DNA of 64,000 nt, taken from the NCBI RefSeq assembly GCF_000312425.1, contig NZ_HE997181.1, positions 5,069,788 to 5,133,787 on the forward strand, in the 5' to 3' direction. Shown one piece after another: positions 24,142 through 32,058 of the stretch (position 1 is its first letter; every line of letters begins with the position of its first letter). The stretch is from Reyranella massiliensis 521 (lineage in GTDB: Bacteria; Pseudomonadota; Alphaproteobacteria; Reyranellales; Reyranellaceae). A program made the position numbers and the translations under genes. The notes under the pieces are model-generated. The model saw nothing but the letters and a program-made list of their open reading frames with translations, made no database searches and was not told the origin of the DNA.

Positions 24142-25152
24142 TCAGTTCACTTCCTTGCGGTAGCGCTCGACGATCTGGGGCTGGGCCTTGGCCAGAGCCT
24201 TGAGGTCCACGGGCTTGGCGCGCGCGTACTCGGCGTCCGGCAGGAACTTGGCCTTGGCCTCGGGCGAGAGCTTGTCGGCGAACACCGGGCGCAGGTAGGC
24301 ATTGCCCCACATGCCCTGGCTTTCGTCCGACAGCACGAAGTCGAGCACCTTCTTGCCGTTGTCCGGGTTGGGGCCCTTGTTCACCAGACCCATCACGTAG
24401 GGAAACACCAAGGTGCCTTCCTTCGGGATGACGAACTGCACGGGCGCCTTGTCGGTGTACTGACCGCGATAGGCGTTGAAGTCGTAGTCGAGCAGGATCG
24501 GAATCTCGCCCGAGATGACGCGGGCGTAGGAGGTCTGCTTCGGCACGATCGGCTGGTTCTTGGCCAGCTCCTTGAAGAACTTGATCGCCGGATCGAGGTT
24601 GTCGTAGGTGCCGCCCAGCGCGAGGTTGATCGCCATCACACCGAGCTGGCCGACGGCGGCCGAGGTCGGGTCGAGATAGCCGACCAGGCCCTTGTATTCG
24701 GGCTTCAGCAGGTCGGCCCAGCTCTGCGGCACCGGCTTGTTGCCGAGCGCCGCCTTGTTCACGAACAGGCCGAGCGTACCGGAGTGGATCGTGAACCAGT
24801 TGCCGTCGGGGTCCTTCAGGTCGGCCGGGATCTTCTCCCAGTTCTTGGGCTTGTACGGCGTCAGCACGCCCGCATCCTTGGCCGGATCGGCGGCGATGCC
24901 ACCGAGATAGGTCACGTCCGCGACGGGATTGTTCTTTTCGGCAATCAGCGCGGCGATGGCCTGACCCGAATTCTTGTTGTCGGGCGGCACCTGGATGCCG
25001 AGCTTGGCCTGGATGGCCTTGAGCTGCGAGCCCCAGTCGGCCCATTCGGGCGGGCAATTGTAGCAGATGGCGCGCTGCTGGGCGGCGGCGCCCGTGACGT
25101 TGGCCAATGCGGCGATGCCGAGCGCGGCGGCGAAAGCGAGATGTTTCAACAT
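24142..25152 (-). CDS. ABC transporter periplasmic substrate-binding protein
   Basis: The 336-residue protein has a signal peptide (MLKHLAFAAALGIAALANV, cleaved near AAA-Q) and a type II periplasmic-binding fold of the iron/polyamine/phosphonate class (DVTYLGGIAAD, YLDPTSAAVGQLGV, LVNKGPNPDNGKKVLDFVL). A CYNCP stretch lies at the mature N-terminus. The start follows AGGAGGAGGGG, a strong ribosome site. The gene starts 4 bases after the DeoR stop. Ligand identity is unknown; the linked GpdQ-like enzyme suggests glycerophosphodiesters. Confidence 0.9.
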   Translation of the reverse strand: MLKHLAFAAALGIAALANVTGAAAQQRAICYNCPPEWADWGSQLKAIQAKLGIQVPPDNKNSGQAIAALIAEKNNPVADVTYLGGIAADPAKDAGVLTPYKPKNWEKIPADLKDPDGNWFTIHSGTLGLFVNKAALGNKPVPQSWADLLKPEYKGLVGYLDPTSAAVGQLGVMAINLALGGTYDNLDPAIKFFKELAKNQPIVPKQTSYARVISGEIPILLDYDFNAYRGQYTDKAPVQFVIPKEGTLVFPYVMGLVNKGPNPDNGKKVLDFVLSDESQGMWGNAYLRPVFADKLSPEAKAKFLPDAEYARAKPVDLKALAKAQPQIVERYRKEVN

Positions 25153-25156
25153 GGGA

Positions 25157-25966
25157 TCAGCCCCTCCTCCTTGTTTGACTTGAAGTGTCTGTGGACGCGA
25201 CGTCGTGGGACCAGGAAACAAGACGCACGCCGGCATCGCGCAACTGGTCGGCGATGGCGGTCGGAACCGGGCGATCGGTGAACACCACGCTCGCTTCGGT
25301 GACATGGCCGCCGCGCACCGTGGCACCGCGGCCGAACTTGGAATGATCAAGCACGAGGAAGCGCTGCCGACAATGCCGGGCCAGCTCGCTGCGCATCGTC
25401 ACCTCGTCGGTGTTGAAGTCGAGCAGTGTGCCATCTTCGGCGACGCCGCCCACGCCGTAGATGCCGATGTCGACGGCGAACCGGCTGAAGAAGCCATGGG
25501 CGTCGCCCGCCACCACGTCGCGGTCGAGATTGCGCACGCGTCCGCCCGCCACGGTGATCTCGCACGAGGTGTTGCGGCTGAACGCCAGGGCAACGTTGAG
25601 ATTGTTGGTCATCACGCGCAGGCCCGAATGGTCGGCAAGTGCCAATGCGCACTGCTCGGGCGTGGTGCCGATCCCGAAGAAAAGCGAAGCGCCCTCCGGC
25701 ACTTCGCGTGCGACAAGCTGCGCGACGCGGCGTTTGGCGTCGATGTTCAGGACCTGGCGGGCGGGATAGGCAAGGTTCTCGCCCTCGGGCGGCAGTTCGA
25801 CTCCGCCGTGGCGTCGTCGCAGCAGGCCGCGATCGCAGAGCAGATTGACGTCACGCCGGATCGTCTGCGGCGTTACGCTGAACTGGAGTGCCAGGGCGTC
25901 GATGGCCTGGAACCCGTCCCTCCGGACGAGCTCCACAATCGCGCGCGCGCGTTCTTCCGCCAGCAT
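25157..25966 (-). CDS. DeoR/GlpR-family transcriptional regulator
   Basis: The 269-residue regulator has an N-terminal helix-turn-helix (LALQFSVTPQTIRRDVNLL) and a DeoR C-terminal effector domain (FFGIGTTPEQCA, VMTNNLNVALAF, GVGGVAEDGTL, LVLDHSKFGR), which binds sugar or polyol phosphates in known members. GlpR senses glycerol-3-phosphate, the expected product of the operon's phosphodiesterase. I chose ATG 25966 for its AGGAAT ribosome site; an ATG at 26008 would lie inside the operator array. It heads the six-gene operon and is probably autoregulated. Confidence 0.92.
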   Translation of the reverse strand: MLAEERARAIVELVRRDGFQAIDALALQFSVTPQTIRRDVNLLCDRGLLRRRHGGVELPPEGENLAYPARQVLNIDAKRRVAQLVAREVPEGASLFFGIGTTPEQCALALADHSGLRVMTNNLNVALAFSRNTSCEITVAGGRVRNLDRDVVAGDAHGFFSRFAVDIGIYGVGGVAEDGTLLDFNTDEVTMRSELARHCRQRFLVLDHSKFGRGATVRGGHVTEASVVFTDRPVPTAIADQLRDAGVRLVSWSHDVASTDTSSQTRRRG

Positions 25967-26007
25967 TGCCGATTCCTGAGCCCGTTTGCCGTCCCGTTGA
26001 GTCTGCA

Positions 26008-26084
26008 TGTTCAAATGAACACTGCAGGGCCTTCATTTTGTTCATATGACTTTCACATGAACATTTGGTGACGTCAAATGAACT
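26008..26084. promoter_or_regulatory. Candidate DeoR/GlpR operator array
   Basis: Five copies of the half-site TGTTCA/TGAACW lie within 77 bases: TGTTCA at 26008 and 26039, TGAACA at 26016 and 26058, TGAACT at 26079. The first pair forms a perfect TGTTCA-AA-TGAACA inverted repeat. Copies of CA(A/C)ATGAAC at 26012, 26054 and 26075 are spaced 42 and 21 bases, whole numbers of helical turns. The E. coli GlpR half-site, as I recall it, is TGTTCG. It lies directly upstream of the DeoR gene. Confidence 0.65.
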
Positions 26085-26109
26085 CGCCCCGGCCCCTACT
26101 GCGGCACTC

Positions 26110-27474
26110 CTACTGGGCGGCGATCTTGGAAGCGGCCGGCGCGAAGGCCTGCTCCATCTCGCGGCGCAGCTTCACGGCGGTCAGCGTCTCGTCCATGGCG
26201 ACGTCGGCGTAGGTCAGCGACTGGCCGGCCTTGATCGGCTTCAGGAGCTTGACGTTGTGCGCGAGGCCGAGCGGCAGGCTGCCCAGCGCCGTCGACTTCT
26301 CCGACGGGAACAGCTTGCCGTAGACCGTGTAACCGCCCTCGCCGTCCAGGATCTCGCCCGGCTTGAGGTCGCGCTTGGCGGTGGCAATCACGTCGGCATG
26401 GAAGCCGATCGGGCAGCCGGTCGGCTCCTTGCGCAGGCCTATCGAGGCCACCGACATGCCGACCTCGAGGCCGATCAGATGCCAGCGCTTGTACATGACC
26501 GAGTACCGGCCCGACGGGTCGGTGCAGAGCATGTACTCCTCGAAGCAGTTCTTCTGGTACTCGGTCGCCGCCTCGAACACGACCCACACGCCCTTGCGGA
26601 TTTCGTAGGGGATCGCGCGGCCGTCCTTCTCCAGCGACGAGGCCACTTCGACCTGGCCCTTGTGATGGAGCTGGCCGCCTTCGGAGATCGGCCGCATCAC
26701 GAAGGGCAGGTCCTCGACCGAGCAGGGCGGGAAAGCGAGGCCGTCCGGCGCCGGCGTCAGCCCGGTCGCGTTGGCCACGGCCGTGCTCTCGATGGCGGGC
26801 TTGGAGCCGTCGAGGAAGGAGTTGAACATCTTGGGGTTCAGGCCGCCGCGCTTGGCCTGCTCCTCGTTGAGGCCCCAGTACTTCCATACGGTTTCCGGCG
26901 TCGACTGCGCGAAGTGCGGCAGCCACTTGTGGCCGCGGCCGGCCGCGGTGACTTCGAAGCCCGAGGTGCGCGCCCAGTCGACCAGTTCGCAGATCAGCGC
27001 CGGCTGATCGCCATAGGCGAGGCTGTAGATCACGCCGGCCTGCGCCGCGCGTTGCGCGAGCAGCGGGCCGCAGAAGGCATCGGCCTCGACCGTCACCATG
27101 ACCACATGCTTGCCGTTGCGGAAGGCTTCGAGCGCGTGCTCGACGGCGGCGATGGGATCGCCGGTGGATTCAACCACGATGTCGATTTCGGGATGGCTGA
27201 CCAGCGCACGCCAGTCGTCGGTGAGGTAGGTGCTGCCGTGCTTGCGCGCGTCTGCGAACGAGGTGGCGGCCGTGACGTCGGGCTTCCAGCCCAGCCGCGC
27301 CAGGTTTTCGCGGGCGCGGTCGGGCGAGAGGTCGGCGATGCCCAGCAAATGAATGCCCGGCGTCGTCGGGATCTGCGACAGATACATCGAGCCGAACTTG
27401 CCGGCGCCAATCACGCCGATGCGCAGCGGCTTGGCTTCGGCCGCGCGCGCCATGAGCATGCGATGGAGACTCAT
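26110..27474 (-). CDS. Homoserine-dehydrogenase-like oxidoreductase with SAF domain
   Basis: The 454-residue protein belongs to the predicted homoserine dehydrogenase-like group with a C-terminal SAF domain (COG4091). The Rossmann start is IGVIGAGKFGSMYLSQI, followed by the dehydrogenase core (VESTGDPIAAVEHALEA, VMVTVEADAFCGPLLA) and, from about residue 360, the SAF region (LKPGEILDGEGGYTVYGKL, LLKPIKAGQSLTYADVA). The substrate is unknown. It is 22 bases after a phytanoyl-CoA dioxygenase-like gene and is the last gene of a GntR-controlled operon. Confidence 0.87.
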   Translation of the reverse strand: MSLHRMLMARAAEAKPLRIGVIGAGKFGSMYLSQIPTTPGIHLLGIADLSPDRARENLARLGWKPDVTAATSFADARKHGSTYLTDDWRALVSHPEIDIVVESTGDPIAAVEHALEAFRNGKHVVMVTVEADAFCGPLLAQRAAQAGVIYSLAYGDQPALICELVDWARTSGFEVTAAGRGHKWLPHFAQSTPETVWKYWGLNEEQAKRGGLNPKMFNSFLDGSKPAIESTAVANATGLTPAPDGLAFPPCSVEDLPFVMRPISEGGQLHHKGQVEVASSLEKDGRAIPYEIRKGVWVVFEAATEYQKNCFEEYMLCTDPSGRYSVMYKRWHLIGLEVGMSVASIGLRKEPTGCPIGFHADVIATAKRDLKPGEILDGEGGYTVYGKLFPSEKSTALGSLPLGLAHNVKLLKPIKAGQSLTYADVAMDETLTAVKLRREMEQAFAPAASKIAAQ

Positions 27475-27496
27475 CGTTTCCTCCGAGCTTTTCTGA

Positions 27497-28297
27497 TTAT
27501 TCCGCGGCGGCCTTGCGCCGGGCGGCGCGCGCGACGGCGTCGTCTTCCCAGGCGTCGATCGGCGTGAAGTCGCGATGGGCGATATAGTCCGGCCGCTTGA
27601 AGCGGCGGATGGCGTTGGAGACCGCGTTGTAGGTCACGTAGATGATCTGGCGGTCGTAGGGGGACATGTTGGGCGGGCTCCCGTGGACAAGAGTGCCATG
27701 GAAGAAGATCGCCGAGCCCGGTCCGCCCTTGGGCGAGACGATGCCGCCCTGCTTCACCAGCTTGGAGATCGTGTCGTTGTCGATCACCCAGAGTGGATAG
27801 GAGGTCGTGGTGAGGTCGTGACTGGCCTCGATCGCGCCCTTCTTGTGGCTCTTCGGGATGAACCACAGCGGGCCGTTGAACTCCGTCACCTCGTCCATGA
27901 ACACCGCGAGGTTCATGGCGCGGGCCTCGGGCATGTCGTCGTCGGCTTTCCAGGTGCCGTAGTCCTGATGCCATTGCCAGACGTCGCCGTCGAACGCGGC
28001 CTTCCCGTTGATCTTGAACTGGTGGATGTAGGTCTTGTCCTTCAGGAGCTGCTCGGCAGGCTCCACGAAGCGCGGATGATGGATCAACGCCTCGAACACC
28101 GGATGATAGGTGTGGACGGCGAAGGCGGTTCGCACCACGTCGCCGGTCTTCTCCCGCACATTCTCTTCGCGGCGCTGCGCGAAGACTTCGGGCACCGAGT
28201 TCTTCAGGATCTGCGTTTCCTCGGGCGAGAAATAGTCGGGAAAGAAGAGATAACCCTCTTCGTCGAATTGCCGGAGCTGCTCAGAGGTGAGCTTCAT
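27497..28297 (-). CDS. Phytanoyl-CoA dioxygenase family oxygenase
   Basis: The 266-residue protein is an Fe(II)/2OG oxygenase of the PhyH/EctD class. The iron facial triad is in WHQDYGTWKADD (HxD) and FHGTLVHGSPPNMS, with a likely 2OG-binding Arg in SPYDRQIIYVTYN. The N-terminus EEGYLFFPDYFSPEETQIL is typical. The ATG follows AGGAGGAACC. It sits between the GntR regulator and the SAF-domain oxidoreductase, so it probably hydroxylates a catabolic substrate processed by that partner. Confidence 0.9.
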   Translation of the reverse strand: MKLTSEQLRQFDEEGYLFFPDYFSPEETQILKNSVPEVFAQRREENVREKTGDVVRTAFAVHTYHPVFEALIHHPRFVEPAEQLLKDKTYIHQFKINGKAAFDGDVWQWHQDYGTWKADDDMPEARAMNLAVFMDEVTEFNGPLWFIPKSHKKGAIEASHDLTTTSYPLWVIDNDTISKLVKQGGIVSPKGGPGSAIFFHGTLVHGSPPNMSPYDRQIIYVTYNAVSNAIRRFKRPDYIAHRDFTPIDAWEDDAVARAARRKAAAE

Positions 28298-28332
28298 GGC
28301 GGTTCCTCCTTGCCTTGTCGTTTGCGTCGCTG

Positions 28333-29004
28333 TCAGGCGGCGCGTGAAATGACGACCTTCAGTCGTCCCGTGAGAATATCGGCCATCTGCTCGGCATGGC
28401 CGCGGCAGAGCGCTTCGGCCTCCGCGGCCTGGCCGGCTTCGAGCGCGCGCAGGATGCCTTCGTGTTCGTCCCAGACGCTGATACGCAAGTCTTCTTCGCT
28501 CAGCGCGGCGGCCATCACGCGCCGCAGATGCTGCCAGTGCGGCTGCGCCGTTTCCCCGAACAGCGGATTGCCCGAGGCTTCGTAGATGAAGAGATGGAAA
28601 TCGATATCGGCTTCGATCACAGAGGGCACGTAGCCGCTCGCCACGGCGCGGCGGCCGACATCGAGAAGCTGGCGGCCGCGCTGCACGAGATGCGGCGTGT
28701 AGTTGGCGGCGGCATGGCGAGCGGCCGCGCCGTCGAGCGCGGCGCGCACGGCATAGAGGTTGCGCGCCTGCTGGACGTCGAGCGGCGCCACGCAGACACC
28801 CTTGCGGCCGGCATCGATCAGGAAGCCCTCGCGTCGCAGCAGCATCATCGCCTGCAGGACCGGCTGGCGCGACACGCCGAACTGCTGCGCCAACTCTTCC
28901 TGCGTGATGCGCGCGCCGGATTTCAGTTCGCCCGAGCAGATCGCTTCGAGGACGGAGTCGTGAATACGTTCGGATAGATCCGGTTCGGGAATGATCGGGC
29001 GCAT
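28333..29004 (-). CDS. GntR-family regulator with FCD domain
   Basis: The 223-residue FadR-type regulator has a winged helix (ITQEELAQQFGVSRQPVLQA) and an FCD effector domain that binds carboxylic acids, often through a metal held by Asp and His residues (EADIDFHLFIYEASGNPLF, DEHEGILRAL). I chose ATG 29004; the longer TTG reading would run over the operator. It is the first gene of an operon with the phytanoyl-CoA dioxygenase-like and SAF-domain genes and likely controls them and itself. Confidence 0.92.
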   Translation of the reverse strand: MRPIIPEPDLSERIHDSVLEAICSGELKSGARITQEELAQQFGVSRQPVLQAMMLLRREGFLIDAGRKGVCVAPLDVQQARNLYAVRAALDGAAARHAAANYTPHLVQRGRQLLDVGRRAVASGYVPSVIEADIDFHLFIYEASGNPLFGETAQPHWQHLRRVMAAALSEEDLRISVWDEHEGILRALEAGQAAEAEALCRGHAEQMADILTGRLKVVISRAA

Positions 29005-29007
29005 ATC

Positions 29008-29019
29008 TCTGTATACAGA
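29008..29019. promoter_or_regulatory. Perfect palindrome, likely GntR operator
   Basis: TCTGTATACAGA is a perfect 12-base palindrome ending three bases from the regulator's start codon. FadR-type GntR proteins often bind TGTATACA-like sites. Binding here would block the regulator's own operon. Confidence 0.65.
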
Positions 29020-29044
29020 ACACGCGACCGCGCGAGTCAACCGC

Positions 29045-30079
29045 CTAGCGGTATTTCAGCCCTTTTGATGCGATAACCGGCAAGGCGCGGTCGGGATAGT
29101 CGGTAATCAGCCCATCGACCCCGAGATCGATCAATCGCGCCATTTCGGCCGGCACGTTCACCGTCCACGGCACGACCTTGAGGCCGAGTGCCTGGGCCTC
29201 CTTCACATTGTCCGCCGTGACGTTGCGCCAGAAGGGCGACCAGGTCGCGCAGCCGGCGGCCTTGGCCAACCGCGGTACCGAGCCGCCATGCGCGGCCAGG
29301 TCGAGGCCGGCCAGCCAAGGCGAGGGCCGGCTGCCGTTCCGGCCGACCGTGTCGAAGTTGTTGCTCTCGATGGTGAGGCAGGCCGTGGCGATCTCGGGCG
29401 CCAGCTTCTTCACTTCGAGAAGGCTGCGCCAATCGAACGACTGCACCGTGCTGCGCGCCGTCATTCCGGCCTTGCGGATCGCCTCGACGGCGAGGCCGGC
29501 AAATCGCACGGGGTCGATCGTGAGGTCGGGTTTGTTCGGGTCCGTCTTGATCTCGATGTTGAAGCGCACGGAAGGCCCCGCCATCGCAAAGAGATCGGCC
29601 AGCATCGGGAAGCGCTGGCCGTCGACCGGCTTCTGCTCGGGGAACTGCTGGGCGTACTTGCTGGCTGGATTGATGCGGCCGATGTCGTAGCGCTTCAGCT
29701 CGTCATAGGTGAGCGTACGGATCGGCGGGCCGGGTCGAGCCAGCCATTGCCCATCCGGTTGCCGCGTCAGGTCGGGATTGAGCAGCGGATCGTGGCTGAT
29801 GATCACCTCGTCGGCCTTGGTGATCGCGAGATCGGTCTCAAGCGTAGTGACGCCAAGGTCGAGCGCCGCCTTGAAGCCGGCCAGCGTGTTCTCGGGCGCG
29901 AGGCCGCGGGCGCCGCGATGACCCTGCAGATCGAAAGCGGCGGCGAACCCAGCGCTAGCTGCCCAGATTGCGCAGGCGAGCGATGCGATCCTCGATATCG
30001 GGGTGAGTTGCCAGGAGCGCGGGCGTGTCCTTGGTGAAGTCCTGGACGGGATTGACGATGAAGAGATGCTGCGTCGCAT
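29045..30079 (-). CDS. Glycerophosphodiester phosphodiesterase (GDPD type)
   Basis: The 344-residue exported enzyme has the GDPD TIM-barrel signature LQGHRGARGLAPENTLAGF, metal-binding ETDLAITKADEVIISHD and the C-terminal VVPWTVN and DGLITDYPDRA. It splits glycerophosphodiesters to glycerol-3-phosphate and an alcohol. Only one conventional start exists, ATG 30079, which gives a 48-residue Arg-rich lead with a hydrophobic core (IASLACAIWAASAGFAAA) before the domain. That lead overlaps the end of htpX by 125 bases in another frame. Type and direction fit an htpX-lemA operon. Confidence 0.88.
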   Translation of the reverse strand: MRRSISSSSIPSRTSPRTRPRSWQLTPISRIASLACAIWAASAGFAAAFDLQGHRGARGLAPENTLAGFKAALDLGVTTLETDLAITKADEVIISHDPLLNPDLTRQPDGQWLARPGPPIRTLTYDELKRYDIGRINPASKYAQQFPEQKPVDGQRFPMLADLFAMAGPSVRFNIEIKTDPNKPDLTIDPVRFAGLAVEAIRKAGMTARSTVQSFDWRSLLEVKKLAPEIATACLTIESNNFDTVGRNGSRPSPWLAGLDLAAHGGSVPRLAKAAGCATWSPFWRNVTADNVKEAQALGLKVVPWTVNVPAEMARLIDLGVDGLITDYPDRALPVIASKGLKYR

Positions 30080-30923
30080 GGCTCACTCCGGGAAAGGGCG
30101 CGGCCTTGTCGGCGAGCTTCTGCAGTGCCGAGATCAGCCCGTTGGGATTGCGTGTGAACTGCACCGACGTGGCGTCGGCGAGATATTCGCGCTGGCGCGA
30201 GACGGCGAATTGCACGGCTTTGGCGGCCAGCGGCGCCAGGATGGCGATCACCAGGAGGAGAATGATCAGGATCGCCGCGCCGCCGGAATCTTTCTTGTTG
30301 CCGCTGGAAGAGCGGTTGTGCGCCGAACCGCCCCAGTTGAGCGTGCGCAAGGCCATGTCGCAGACTAGGGCGATCAGACCCACGGTGACGCCCACCATCA
30401 CCATGTAGCGCGTATCGAGATTGGCGATATGGGCCATTTCGTGCGCCACGACGCCCTGCAGTTCGTCGCGGCTGAGCGTATTCAGCAGGCCGCGTGTCAC
30501 GACGATGGTGCCGCGTTGAACCGATGCGCCGGTGGCGAACGCGTTGAGCGCATCGGTTTCGAGAACCATGACCCTAGGCATCGGCACGCCGGCGGCGATC
30601 GACATTTCCTCGACCACATTGAAGAGCTGCGGAGCGTCCGCCTTGTCGATGTCCTTGGCGCTCGCCATGCCGAGGACCATCTTGTCGCTGACGGCGAGGG
30701 ATACCAGGCTCCAGCCGATGCTGGCAGATGCCATCAGCGCGGCCCCGATCACACCGCCATGGCTCAACAATCGCGGGCCCCTGTCGTCGGCGCCGAGAAA
30801 CCAACCGACCAGGTAGCCAATCGATGCGGCCAGCAGAGTCAGGATGGCGAGCAGCAGGAACGTGTTGCGCCGATTGACCCTCTGCGCAGCAACGAAGTCG
30901 GTGGTGGCAGTGCTGATCGTCAA
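29955..30923 (-). CDS. HtpX-like M48 membrane metalloprotease
   Basis: The 322-residue protease has two N-terminal transmembrane helices, the zinc motif HEMAHIANLD, the hydrophobic pair VGVTVGLIALVCDM and ILIILLLVIAILAPLAA, and the third ligand region SRQREYLADATSVQF. It degrades misfolded membrane proteins. Start is probably TTG 30923, with GGAAAGGG 8-15 bases upstream. It follows lemA by 28 bases, the classical lemA-htpX arrangement, and its C-terminus overlaps the GDPD gene. Confidence 0.92.
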   Translation of the reverse strand: MTISTATTDFVAAQRVNRRNTFLLLAILTLLAASIGYLVGWFLGADDRGPRLLSHGGVIGAALMASASIGWSLVSLAVSDKMVLGMASAKDIDKADAPQLFNVVEEMSIAAGVPMPRVMVLETDALNAFATGASVQRGTIVVTRGLLNTLSRDELQGVVAHEMAHIANLDTRYMVMVGVTVGLIALVCDMALRTLNWGGSAHNRSSSGNKKDSGGAAILIILLLVIAILAPLAAKAVQFAVSRQREYLADATSVQFTRNPNGLISALQKLADKAAPFPGVSHATQHLFIVNPVQDFTKDTPALLATHPDIEDRIARLRNLGS

Positions 30924-30951
30924 AGCCGCGCGCCCTTTCCGGACGGAACGC

Positions 30952-31506
30952 TCAGCGCAGCGCGACCTTGGGCACTTCGCGCTCGGTATCGGGCATGGTG
31001 AAAAGATCCATCGGTCCGAAGCCTAGCGATGCGGCGGCGAGCACGGCCGGGAAGCTCTGGCGGCGGGTGTTATAGGTGTTGACCGAGTCGTTGTAGAACT
31101 GGCGCGCAAAGGCGATCTTGTTCTCCGTCGTGGTCAGCTCTTCCTGGAGCTGCATCACGTTCTCGTTGGCCTTGAGTTGCGGATAGTTCTCGACCAGGCC
31201 GAGCAGGCCGCGTGTCGCCACCGACAATGCCGCCTCGGCGGGGCCGGCCTGCGCCGGGTTGCCGCTCGCCGCGACCGCGGCGTTACGCGCCTGGATCACC
31301 TTGGTGAGCGTCTCCTGCTCGTAGCCCATGGCGTCCTTCACCACCTGCACGAGATTTGGAATGAGATCGTGCCGGCGCTTGAGCTGGACGTCGATCTGGC
31401 TCCAAGCGGTCTGGCCCTGGTTCCGGGCGCCGACCAGGCCGTTGTAGACGGCGATCAGCCACAGGCCGATGGCGGCGATAATGCCAATGACGATCCAGAA
31501 GCTCAT
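30952..31506 (-). CDS. lemA: LemA family protein
   Basis: The 184-residue protein starts with a membrane helix (IVIGIIAAIGLWLIAVYNGL) followed by a helical bundle with the family motifs AWSQIDVQLKRRHDLIPNLV, YPQLKANENVMQLQEEL and the aromatic pair NDSVNTYNTRRQSFPAVL. It is anchored to the inner membrane, mostly extracytoplasmic. LemA proteins cluster with HtpX-type proteases, as here, and are thought to act in envelope quality control. Divergent from the SnoaL-like gene across 77 bases. Confidence 0.95.
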   Translation of the reverse strand: MSFWIVIGIIAAIGLWLIAVYNGLVGARNQGQTAWSQIDVQLKRRHDLIPNLVQVVKDAMGYEQETLTKVIQARNAAVAASGNPAQAGPAEAALSVATRGLLGLVENYPQLKANENVMQLQEELTTTENKIAFARQFYNDSVNTYNTRRQSFPAVLAAASLGFGPMDLFTMPDTEREVPKVALR

Positions 31507-31583
31507 GCGGAAGTCTCCCCGGCGGCGGTCTTGGCCGCTGCCGCTACTTTAGTCATGATTGCGGCCCTACGGGAGGGTCATCA

Positions 31584-32051
31584 ATGGAAACGTCAGCGTT
31601 GCTGAAGGCGTTCTGCTCGGCTGTGGAGCGTCGCGACGGCAGGAGCTTCGCCAACCTGTTCACCGAGGACGGCGTCTATCACGACGTGTTTTACGGAGCC
31701 TTCCGCGGTCGCGAGAAGATCGCCGAGCTGATCGACGACTGGTTCTATCGCACGGCGCACGAATTCCGCTGGGACATGCACCGGCCGGTCAGCGACGGCC
31801 GCTTGCTCTATGCCTATTACACATTCAGCTACGTCTCGAAGCTGCCCGAAGCCGAGGGCCGGCGGGTCGGCTTCGAGGGCGTGTCGATGATGAGCCTGCG
31901 CGACGGCAAGATCGCCGAATATCGCGAGGTCGCCAATGTCGGTCCTGCCTTCGTCGACCTGGGCTTCTCGCCGGAGCGCACCTCCAAGATCCTGGCCAAG
32001 GAAGGGGCGCACCTGAAGAAACAGCCGGAGTGGAAACGCCACGCCGGCTGA
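31584..32051 (+). CDS. NTF2-like/SnoaL-type protein
   Basis: The 155-residue single-domain protein has the cone-shaped NTF2-like fold pattern: KAFCSAVERRDGRSFANLF, ADFT-like TEDGVYHDVFYGAFRGREKI, the central WDMHRPVSDGRLLYAYYTF and the final RDGKIAEYREVANV. These proteins may be hydrolases, isomerases or binding proteins; I see no residue set that fixes a reaction. RBS is GGGAGG. It is monocistronic and ends 7 bases before the convergent dapD. Confidence 0.85.
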   Translation: METSALLKAFCSAVERRDGRSFANLFTEDGVYHDVFYGAFRGREKIAELIDDWFYRTAHEFRWDMHRPVSDGRLLYAYYTFSYVSKLPEAEGRRVGFEGVSMMSLRDGKIAEYREVANVGPAFVDLGFSPERTSKILAKEGAHLKKQPEWKRHAG

Positions 32052-32058
32052 GGCTGGC

